27,032 bases of DNA, from the IMG/VR virus record IMGVR_UViG_3300023301_000079, positions 1 to 27,032 of that record. One strand, given 5' to 3'. The position numbers and the translations under genes are program-made. Shown here piece after piece: positions 7,624-14,234 of the stretch. Origin of the DNA: a virus. Under the pieces are notes generated by a model. That model was given only the letters and a program-made list of their open reading frames with translations, did no database searches and had not been told where the DNA came from. How positions within the stretch are numbered: position 1 is the stretch's first letter; each line of letters opens with the position of its first letter.

Positions 7624-8658
7624 TTAAATTAATCCTGCAAGTTTACGCATACGATCATACACTTCATTGCTTTCAATAATTGGTTTTTTAGCCTCAGTAA
7701 TTATTCCTGTTGCTTTTGAAGCAGAACCTTTGATGTGGTTATGTTTAGGTGTTGTTTTAGTAACTATACCTTCGTTTAACGTTTCAAATATAAATTTTGC
7801 TTCTTTTACTGTTGATACTTTATCAAATGCTTTTAACACCTTGATTTTTTTATCTTCAGTTAAGTTTTTTTCTTTAAAGATTTTATTAGTGTAAAGTAAC
7901 TTAGCGTTTAAAAGATTAACTTCATTTAATTCAAATTTAAGGGCATTGATTTCATCTATTGCCTCTTTAAATCTCATTTTTTCAGTTTCTTTTTCAGTTG
8001 GAGAATCACCTTTATCTCTATCCTTGTTATTAAACTCCTCATCAATTTCTACATCAACTTCCATATCCTCCATGTCTTCCATATCCTCCATGTCTTCCAT
8101 ATCTTCCATGTCTTCCATGTCTTCCATGTCTTCTCCGGCTTCAATAGTTCCGTCTGATATTAAATCTTTAATAACATCTTCAATAAAACTTTTAAGGTCG
8201 TCTTCTGACATATCTTCTAGGTCGATTTCTTCATCTTCCATACCTTCCATGTCTTCTTCTTCATCCTTCATACCATCTTTGTAGCCTTCTTCTTCAGCAT
8301 CTGTACGAGCATCTTCATCTAATTCTAACTCAGCTAATAGCTCGTCTAAATTAAATTCTTCTTCCTCTTCTTGAACTGTTGATTTTCCTACTTTTTGTGG
8401 TACTAAGTTTTTTAAAGAATCCCCAGCAGGAGAATTTTTTCTTCGGAAGCTTGGAGCGTCCATTTCTTTAACTTCTTCTTCAGATTCCATTACATCATCA
8501 TCATCATCTATATCCATCTCCGCTAATTTAGCAGATAACATTGATTTTAAATGAGGGGTAAAAGCTTCTTCAAGAGCAAGTTTAGCGTTTGCGATTGCTG
8601 TTTCCTTAACGGCTTTAGCATCTGCAATTGCTTCTTTTAACAAATCGGTGTTTGCCAT
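7624..8658 (-). CDS. gp22: Prohead core / scaffold protein, T4 gp22-like
   Basis: This 344-residue, very acidic protein is expected to form the core on which the capsid assembles and to be degraded by gp21. I chose the ATG at 8658 (MANTDLLKEAIADAKAVKE). A longer frame from 8754 adds hydrophobic residues that do not look like scaffold and would read through a leader hairpin. The C-terminal helix block (NLLNAKLLYTNKIFKEKNL, then KVLKAFDKVSTVKEAKFIFE) matches the conserved part of gp22 in marine T4-like phages. The middle has eight perfect Glu-Asp-Met tripeptides (residues 176-199) and a motif RTDAEEEGYKDGMKDE (118-133) that recurs in the acidic protein at 24822-25298. It sits between protease and capsid genes, as in T4. 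Confidence 0.87.
   Translation of the reverse strand: MANTDLLKEAIADAKAVKETAIANAKLALEEAFTPHLKSMLSAKLAEMDIDDDDDVMESEEEVKEMDAPSFRRKNSPAGDSLKNLVPQKVGKSTVQEEEEEFNLDELLAELELDEDARTDAEEEGYKDGMKDEEEDMEGMEDEEIDLEDMSEDDLKSFIEDVIKDLISDGTIEAGEDMEDMEDMEDMEDMEDMEDMEDMEVDVEIDEEFNNKDRDKGDSPTEKETEKMRFKEAIDEINALKFELNEVNLLNAKLLYTNKIFKEKNLTEDKKIKVLKAFDKVSTVKEAKFIFETLNEGIVTKTTPKHNHIKGSASKATGIITEAKKPIIESNEVYDRMRKLAGLI
8062..8133 (-). repeat. Eight 9-base repeats encoding Glu-Asp-Met
   Basis: Eight tandem copies of GA(A/G)GA(C/T)ATG lie inside the scaffold gene and encode (EDM)8. The copies differ only at third positions, so they may be recently expanded and variable in number between relatives. Confidence 0.9.
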
Positions 8659-8682
8659 AATCTCAAAATTTTTTTTGTGAAA

Positions 8683-8702
8683 TACGATTATTGGAAATCG
8701 TA
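8683..8702 (-). promoter_or_regulatory. Hairpin in the scaffold gene leader
   Basis: A 7-bp inverted repeat (TACGATT / AATCGTA, 6-base loop) lies 24 bases before the scaffold ATG. It is preceded on the coding strand by TATTTATA (8705-8712 region). It is probably part of the leader between the upstream terminator and the scaffold gene and could affect mRNA stability or translation. Its function is unproven. Confidence 0.35.
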
Positions 8703-8775
8703 ATATAAATAAGTATAATTTAACATCATATAAAGTACTCATGACGCATTGCATTTATACATATGATGAAATCTT

Positions 8776-8808
8776 TAAAAACGCAAAAGACGCTCTAAAA
8801 GAGCGTCT
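8776..8808 (-). terminator. Terminator after the prohead protease gene
   Basis: On the minus strand a perfect 9-bp stem (AGACGCTCT / AGAGCGTCT) with a 3-base loop is followed by TTTGCGTTTTT. It lies 53 bases after the protease stop and before the scaffold gene, separating the portal-protease unit from the scaffold-capsid unit. The T tract is interrupted by GCG, so termination may be partial. Confidence 0.65.
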
Positions 8809-8861
8809 AATGTTTAAATCCGTCGGTAGCGTCCGAAGAAATAGGGTTTAGGTCATATTGT

Positions 8862-9467
8862 TTATGTTAGGGGGCATGAACCTTTTGAACAAAGGATTTC
8901 GTGTATTACTTTATTTACACTTGTATAATCATAGGTAACTATATTTTTACCTTCATTTAGGGTAGTCATATAAGAACCCGGGTTTGATGGTGTTGAAACA
9001 AAATCCCAACAAAGTAATTCAAAGTCATCTTGTACTTCCATTACTCCTTGTCTATTTTCTTCTAATGAACCCATTCCACGAGATGATACACCTACAGTAA
9101 CACCACTTTTAATTAATTCTTTAAGTATATTTCCTGAGGGAGTTGGTAATATTTCTATTTTACCTACTACATTATCTTCATCCCACCAATATTCTGCTAT
9201 AAGATGTGATACATTTTTTAGGTTTATTACGGTAGATTCAGGGTGATCTAATTCCCCCATTGAGCGTCGTTGCTCAATAAGTTCCTTATATTTGTCCATT
9301 TCTCTATTCCATAATTGTTTAGAATAATAGCGACCATTACCATTTTTTACTTCAGCCGTTGCTAAAATACCTTCAACAAAAAGATTACCACTTTCTTTAC
9401 TAATATTTTCGGTTAATTGGTTAGGGGATATTCTTATGGTATGGGTTTCTATTAATAATTTTTTCAT
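8862..9467 (-). CDS. gp21: Prohead maturation protease, T4 gp21-like
   Basis: This 201-residue serine protease should cleave scaffold and capsid proteins during head maturation, acting inside the prohead. T4 gp21 is 212 residues. The catalytic His is in GELDHPES (His75). The nucleophile is in GVTVGVSSRGMGS (Ser128 or Ser129), a spacing and context matching the gp21 / herpesvirus-like protease fold. NGNGRYYSKQLWNREM at 42-57 is another family signature. It follows the 415-residue protein by 10 bases and precedes a terminator. The C-terminus (ILCSKGSCPLT) carries two Cys and is variable in this family. The assignment is firm; which of the two serines is catalytic is not settled. Confidence 0.92.
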   Translation of the reverse strand: MKKLLIETHTIRISPNQLTENISKESGNLFVEGILATAEVKNGNGRYYSKQLWNREMDKYKELIEQRRSMGELDHPESTVINLKNVSHLIAEYWWDEDNVVGKIEILPTPSGNILKELIKSGVTVGVSSRGMGSLEENRQGVMEVQDDFELLCWDFVSTPSNPGSYMTTLNEGKNIVTYDYTSVNKVIHEILCSKGSCPLT

Positions 9468-9477
9468 TTTTTACGTA

Positions 9478-10725
9478 TTATTTTTTAGCCTCGTCTACAC
9501 TATCTAAATTTAGGTAATAATTTTCTCTTTCATCTTCATCCTCAAAGTCATCACCATCCATTTCATCAACCATTTCTGGTTTTGAGTATTTTGTACCACA
9601 CATTTTCTCATACAATTTTTCCATTTGGGCTTTTTTCTTATCTAAGAGCTTAACCTCCCTTTGCATTTCTTTCATTTTCTTCTTATCTACTAATTCCGAT
9701 AAGTTTTCATCTTCATCTATAGAGCTTAATCTGTTAGATTTTTCTTCTATAATTTCATCTAAATAATTAATTTGAGCTTCTAATTTAACAATGTCACCTT
9801 GTTTAGCAATTTCTGATAGTTTGAAGTCAATGGTTTCTTTTTTAGGTTTTTTAGCTTTCTTATCTCTACCAGCCTTTTTCATAGATTCTTCTTTATCTCC
9901 GTCATCATCTATGTCCATAAAGTCAGGTTTATCTTCCTCTTTAATTCCTGCTTTTTCTTGAGATGCTTCGATTGCTTTATCTTTAGCTTCATCAAATTTA
10001 TCAAAATCTTCTTCCATAGCTCTTGGACCGTTTAAAGATTCTTTTATAAGTCTTGAAATTTTTTGATTTTTAGATTCTTTAACGGGTACTAAGGCTTCAC
10101 TACTTTTTTTTAATTTAGTACTATATCCTGATCCTCCATACGTTTCCCCATCATTTATATCTACTTTTTGTTCAGTATAACCTAAACCCTTAATACCAAA
10201 TTGTCCCTCTTTAACATAATGTAAAGGATCTTTAGTAAGATTTTTAATAGCTAATTCTTTTGCTTCATCTAGGGTTAAGGCACTATTATATTTAATTTCT
10301 AATTGGACTCCTGTTAGTAGTTCTTGGGTATTTATGTTATTAATATTCTCAGCTTTATAATCATAATTGTGAGATTCGATATTTTCAACTGCATCAGAAA
10401 CTTTATAAGAACCTCCCAATTTATTATCCATTGTAAACTTTACATTAGAGTCAGATTTTATTTTTCCTTCTTGTTCTAAGGTGTTAGTTTTCATATCATT
10501 ATTAACAATCGCTTCTAAGGATTTTGATTTTTCTTCATTAACAAAAGCCTCGAATTTAGTTTCCCAAGGTTGTTTATTTGAATTAAAATCTTCAGAGGTT
10601 AATTGTACTAAAGGTTTTAAGGTAACAATACCTCCTAATTCTTCTGAGATAATGTGTTTGGTTCTTTTTTTATTATTAGAAAATTTTTCTGTAAGTTCTC
10701 TAAATAATTCTTCTGATTGTTTCAT
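9478..10725 (-). CDS. Acidic/charged head-associated protein (415 aa)
   Basis: I do not recognise a named family. The protein is rich in Lys and Glu, mostly helical, with coiled-coil-like stretches at about 305-375 (LEAQINYLDEIIEEKSNRLS, then MKEMQREVKLLDKKKAQMEK). At 266-280 is KPDFMDIDDDGDKEE followed by a lysine-rich patch. The DxDDDGD spacing resembles an EF-hand or dockerin Ca-binding loop, and a KPDF.D.D.DGDK.E motif is seen in head-region proteins of marine T4-like phages. It lies directly upstream of the protease, where T4 keeps the prohead core proteins gp67 and gp68. A role as a prohead core or internal head protein is plausible by position only. Confidence 0.6.
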   Translation of the reverse strand: MKQSEELFRELTEKFSNNKKRTKHIISEELGGIVTLKPLVQLTSEDFNSNKQPWETKFEAFVNEEKSKSLEAIVNNDMKTNTLEQEGKIKSDSNVKFTMDNKLGGSYKVSDAVENIESHNYDYKAENINNINTQELLTGVQLEIKYNSALTLDEAKELAIKNLTKDPLHYVKEGQFGIKGLGYTEQKVDINDGETYGGSGYSTKLKKSSEALVPVKESKNQKISRLIKESLNGPRAMEEDFDKFDEAKDKAIEASQEKAGIKEEDKPDFMDIDDDGDKEESMKKAGRDKKAKKPKKETIDFKLSEIAKQGDIVKLEAQINYLDEIIEEKSNRLSSIDEDENLSELVDKKKMKEMQREVKLLDKKKAQMEKLYEKMCGTKYSKPEMVDEMDGDDFEDEDERENYYLNLDSVDEAKK

Positions 10726-10726
10726 A

Positions 10727-10966
10727 TTAATTGGGTTGTAATAGTGTTTCTATATCGTTAAAATAATCGTTAAGTATATCAGTTCCTATAAGTACATTAT
10801 AACTGTTAGGATTGTCTCTGTAATGTTTTATGGTTTCAATTTTACCTAATTTGATTAACTTTTTAATTTCAATCAATCTTGATTCTAAAACATCAAAAGC
10901 TAATATACGTTTTTCGTGAAATTTGGAAACTTCCTCCTTTTCTTCTTTTATTATACGTTTATACAT
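10727..10966 (-). CDS. Small hypothetical head-region protein (79 aa)
   Basis: This 79-residue protein ends one base before the 415-residue gene begins, so the two are surely co-transcribed. It is helical and charged, with a basic N-terminus (MYKRIIKEEKEEVSKFHEKR) and a second helix (LESRLIEIKKLIKLGKIETI). The ending is VLIGTDILNDYFNDIETLLQ. No membrane segment or metal site is seen. Its size and its place between portal and protease recall T4 gp67 (80 residues), but I see no convincing sequence match. Function unknown. Confidence 0.62.
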   Translation of the reverse strand: MYKRIIKEEKEEVSKFHEKRILAFDVLESRLIEIKKLIKLGKIETIKHYRDNPNSYNVLIGTDILNDYFNDIETLLQPN

Positions 10967-10980
10967 ATTAGAATGGAATT

Positions 10981-11391
10981 TTAAATAGATTTTTGTTTTT
11001 TTGGTAATTTAAATGCATATTTACCTAAGTAGGCACCTGCACCCCCCGAAGTAGATATTTCATCTATTTCATCTTCATTTATACCAATTGATTTTTTATA
11101 TTCTTCAGGGTAGTTATTTCTAACGTGAGTGCGAATTAAGTTTCTTAAGTTTCTAGCTTGTTCGTATATATCTAAAAATTTTTTATCATCTTTAGCTTTA
11201 ACATAAACCCCCTTAGCAGTTTCAGTTAATTCTGATGAATCTTTTATGAGTTTATCTAAATTAGGAACATAATCAATAGTCCAAGATACGGTTCCAGTAG
11301 TAGGGTTAACATTAGTAACTTGAGATTTAACACCCCTATCTACTTTAACATCACCTACTTCAAATTCTTTAAGCTTATACTTGTATACCAT
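10981..11391 (-). CDS. Conserved hypothetical head-region protein (136 aa)
   Basis: This 136-residue protein starts inside the end of the upstream gene (17-base overlap) and is likely translationally coupled to it. The N-terminal half is beta-rich (YKLKEFEVGDVKVDRGVKSQ, then TGTVSWTIDYVPN); the middle is helical. The C-terminus has STSGGAGAYLGKYAFKLPKK. A similar Ser-Gly-Gly-Ala-Gly-x-Tyr...Tyr-Ala-Phe tail occurs in several head-region proteins of marine T4-like phages, where it is often near the maturation protease. It may be a prohead component or a cleavage substrate, but this is inference from position and motif. Confidence 0.6.
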   Translation of the reverse strand: MVYKYKLKEFEVGDVKVDRGVKSQVTNVNPTTGTVSWTIDYVPNLDKLIKDSSELTETAKGVYVKAKDDKKFLDIYEQARNLRNLIRTHVRNNYPEEYKKSIGINEDEIDEISTSGGAGAYLGKYAFKLPKKQKSI

Positions 11392-12250
11392 TTGATATTT
11401 TTATTTCGTTTGCTAATTGATAATAACGTAATAAATCAACTAAATTACTATCTCCAACTTTATCAGTTTTCTTTAGTTCAACTAAATATTTTACTACTTC
11501 GGTGATTTTAACTTGGGTGACTTTATCTTTAACTTCTTTAACTATTTCTTTGATTATAGATTTTAAATCTTCAATTTTACCATTATAGAAATTTCTTAAA
11601 TCTGGGGTAGAGTCTACTGAATTTATGTATTCTTTGAGAATTTGTTTTTGTTCATTAGTTAGATTGTCGTATTTCCCATTAAATTTTTCTAATAAGATTC
11701 TATAGGTAAGAGTTCTTATATCTTTATCATAAGTAGCAAATTCTTTTAGTACTGTTTGTTTAGTATCTTCTTGAATTTCTTTCTTAGTTAAATGTTCTAG
11801 CAAAGTTACTTTATTTTCAATTAACTGGTTAGGGTCTATAGATAAAGTAGAGTTTGTATTTTCTATTAAAGTATATAGGGCAGCTAATTCTTTATAGTTA
11901 GCTACTTTTGAACCAAAAAAAGATTCTAAATTGTAATGTTTTTTGATCTCATTAATTAAATTATATTTTTGCTTTTTTAATGAAGTTCTATTAAACTTAG
12001 AAGAAGCCCCCAATATAGTATCAACTACTAATGCCGCTCTACTTTCATTTAATACTTTGGATTTTAGAATAGACTCATAGAGTTTATATTCTTTACCTAG
12101 GCTAGTCTTAACAAAGTATTCTTTTAATATATCTATAGCAGGAGAATCACTACCTTTTAAAGTATCAGAGGTTATTTGACGTACTAATAATTCAAAAAGA
12201 ATTCCAGTATTCTTGTATTTAGAATGTGTGATTTTATTATTTTTTTTCAT
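11375..12250 (-). CDS. Conserved hypothetical protein after the portal gene (291 aa)
   Basis: I chose the ATG at 12250; the codon before it is TTG and gives no better context. The product is highly helical and basic-acidic mixed. It begins KNNKITHSKYKNTGILFELL and has repeated Lys/Glu/Leu helices through residues 40-280 without membrane segments or metal motifs. The opening, K.SKYKNTGILFELLVRQIT, looks like a conserved signature, since proteins with a similar start occur next to portal genes in marine T4-like phages (from memory, no search possible). It sits between portal and the small head genes, with an ATATTTATAA box 16 bases before the ATG. A head-assembly or packaging accessory role is plausible but unproven. 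Confidence 0.62.
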   Translation of the reverse strand: MKKNNKITHSKYKNTGILFELLVRQITSDTLKGSDSPAIDILKEYFVKTSLGKEYKLYESILKSKVLNESRAALVVDTILGASSKFNRTSLKKQKYNLINEIKKHYNLESFFGSKVANYKELAALYTLIENTNSTLSIDPNQLIENKVTLLEHLTKKEIQEDTKQTVLKEFATYDKDIRTLTYRILLEKFNGKYDNLTNEQKQILKEYINSVDSTPDLRNFYNGKIEDLKSIIKEIVKEVKDKVTQVKITEVVKYLVELKKTDKVGDSNLVDLLRYYQLANEIKISNGIQV

Positions 12251-12266
12251 CAAAGAATATATTTGT

Positions 12267-12277
12267 TTATAAATATT
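12267..12277 (-). promoter_or_regulatory. Recurrent ATATTTATAA box after the portal gene
   Basis: The coding strand reads AATATTTATAA, 16 bases before the ATG at 12250, in the 36-base gap after portal. Its presence in so short a gap between two co-directional genes suggests selection for it rather than chance. Confidence 0.5.
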
Positions 12278-12286
12278 GAAGGGAAA

Positions 12287-14203
12287 TTACTCCTTTAATT
12301 GTTTTTCATCTAATAATGATGATGTGTCCCTATCAGCGTCAAATACTAGGTTTTTCTTGTCCATAGATTCAAATAGTTGTTTATTTTGCAAGTAAGCCTT
12401 TTTAGCACCTTCGAGTGCTAAGGGGTTTCCACCCTTAAATTTAGGACGAAGTGAATCTGCGCTTTCTTTATCTTTACCTTTCATACCTTGAACCCCTAAA
12501 CGGTCTTTACCAAAATTAGAATCTTGTTTATTTCTTGAGGTAACTGTGTCTTTTGGACGTCCTAAATCAGGCTCGTCCTCATTATAACCATCAGGTACAT
12601 TTCCAGGGTCAGACATTGTTCGGCCTTTACCATATAGTGAAGCTAAATCATGAGGAGTACCGTAGGATTTACCTGTTTCTAGGGGGTCATTCCCTTCAGA
12701 AGCAATTTGTTCCATCCTAAACTTACGTTTTGCATCTTCTCTAGTTAAATCTCTATACTCATCAAATTGGTCTTCACTAAATTGGTAAACATTATCGTAA
12801 ATCCAATCAGAGGGTACTAAGCCTTGCTCTAACAGCATAGCGGCTAGTTCAGTTTTTGATTTCAATAATTCAATCTTTTCCTGTTCTAATACAATAGAGG
12901 GACTAGACATATGAAGTGTAAAATTGGTTAAGGTTTCATCAGTATAACCCTGGGTGTATAGGTGAACTAGGGCTATTTTATTTAATTCTGATAGTATAAT
13001 GCGTTGTAATCTTTCTATAGTACGTGCGAATCTAATATCTTGAGCTGCTAAAGTAGATTTTCCTTCAATATCTTCTTCATATCCTAAGAATGCTTTTGGT
13101 ATTTTAAGAGCAGCAAATAATTTACCTCTTAAATATTCAACATCTTGGATACCATCATATTGTAATCCAGGTGCGGTCTCAATTTTAGTTGTTTGATCAT
13201 TTCCACGAACGGGGATATAGAAATCTTCCAACATATTTTGTTGGTTAAACTTTAAATTATATTCCCCTGTTTTATTATCTTGGAAAGGGGTACGTTTTAA
13301 ATTACTAATAGTTTTTTGCATAAATGCATCTATCTCATTTGGGGGTATAGACCCAACATTCATATAAAAAATACGTTTTTCAGGAGCACGAGAGATTCTA
13401 TGAATTAACATAGCATCTTCCATTAGCACGTATTGTTTGTATAATTTTCTAGCGGGTTCAATATATGATCTACCATAAGGAAGATAGTTAACATCAGAAA
13501 GTAACCTAAAATGGGCCATTTCATAATTGTCAAAATAAATACCAGGTTCATTTTGTAAATTACCAGCAGTAGCCCCTTGAACCGGATACATACCCGAGCT
13601 ATGACTTCCCATTCCATCGGCTGCAAATTTATATCTTATAGATGCTGGGTTTTCTGGGTTGTATCCTTCTTGTCTTTCAATATTATAGGCCGTATAGGGA
13701 ACTACATTATAAACCCCATATTTTTCTGCTATTTCTAATTTTAAAAAGAAATCACCATATTTACACATTTGACGTATCCACATCCATAAATTAAATTCTA
13801 TATTTAATACATCATAAAATAGATTATATAGTATCTTTTGTACATCTTCATTAGCACTTCTAATTTGGAGTACTTCACCCATGTCATTTTTTAAGGTTGA
13901 TTCATCAGCTAATATATCAAGAGCAGAAGCAATAATAGCATCTTGATCCATTACATCATAATCTGAGTATAGTTGGGGTCTTAGATATTGATAATTTTGA
14001 TTAACTTGGGCTCCATATAATGAAGTTGGATTTGTTGAATATATTCTATTATATCTATCCATCAATGAATTAGTCTCTAATTCACCTGTGGATTGGATTT
14101 GGCCACTATCTATTACTTTTACTTGATTACCACCAACATTTCTAATTATTACATCAGTTGAAAATAATCTTTTTAATCTTGTAAATACACTTTTGTCAGC
14201 CAT
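12287..14203 (-). CDS. gp20: Portal vertex protein, T4 gp20-like
   Basis: This 638-residue protein should form the dodecameric portal through which DNA enters the head and on which the prohead starts. Family blocks include YSDYDVMDQDAIIASALDIL with ADES, EFNLWMWIRQMCKYGDFFLK, ISRAPEKRIFYMNVGSIPP, LKIPKAFLGYEEDIEGKSTL and AAQDIRFARTIERLQRIILS. These are the conserved core of gp20 in T4-like phages. It is longer than T4 gp20 (524), with extra charged C-terminal sequence (DPGNVPDGYNEDEPDLGRPK). The gene starts 31 bases after the terminase stop with no sheath or tube gene between, unlike T4. An ATATTTATAA box lies 18 bases before the ATG. Confidence 0.95.
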   Translation of the reverse strand: MADKSVFTRLKRLFSTDVIIRNVGGNQVKVIDSGQIQSTGELETNSLMDRYNRIYSTNPTSLYGAQVNQNYQYLRPQLYSDYDVMDQDAIIASALDILADESTLKNDMGEVLQIRSANEDVQKILYNLFYDVLNIEFNLWMWIRQMCKYGDFFLKLEIAEKYGVYNVVPYTAYNIERQEGYNPENPASIRYKFAADGMGSHSSGMYPVQGATAGNLQNEPGIYFDNYEMAHFRLLSDVNYLPYGRSYIEPARKLYKQYVLMEDAMLIHRISRAPEKRIFYMNVGSIPPNEIDAFMQKTISNLKRTPFQDNKTGEYNLKFNQQNMLEDFYIPVRGNDQTTKIETAPGLQYDGIQDVEYLRGKLFAALKIPKAFLGYEEDIEGKSTLAAQDIRFARTIERLQRIILSELNKIALVHLYTQGYTDETLTNFTLHMSSPSIVLEQEKIELLKSKTELAAMLLEQGLVPSDWIYDNVYQFSEDQFDEYRDLTREDAKRKFRMEQIASEGNDPLETGKSYGTPHDLASLYGKGRTMSDPGNVPDGYNEDEPDLGRPKDTVTSRNKQDSNFGKDRLGVQGMKGKDKESADSLRPKFKGGNPLALEGAKKAYLQNKQLFESMDKKNLVFDADRDTSSLLDEKQLKE

Positions 14204-14221
14204 AATTGGTTGTTATTATTA

Positions 14222-14232
14222 TTATAAATATT
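14222..14232 (-). promoter_or_regulatory. Recurrent ATATTTATAA box before the portal gene
   Basis: The coding strand reads AATATTTATAA, 18 bases before the portal ATG and in the 31-base gap after terminase. It may let portal be expressed apart from terminase. Confidence 0.5.
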
Positions 14233-14234
14233 AT

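Noticed and set aside
7946-8284. Plus-strand Ser-rich reading frame (112 aa)
   Set aside because: It is the mirror of the acidic scaffold coding sequence: GAA/GAT codons read as TTC/ATC-type Ser/Ile runs on the other strand. It has no independent gene signals.
8659-8754. Upstream extension of the scaffold frame (start at 8754)
   Set aside because: The extra 32 residues are hydrophobic and unlike gp22, and the region contains the leader hairpin and an AT box. The ATG at 8658 fits better.
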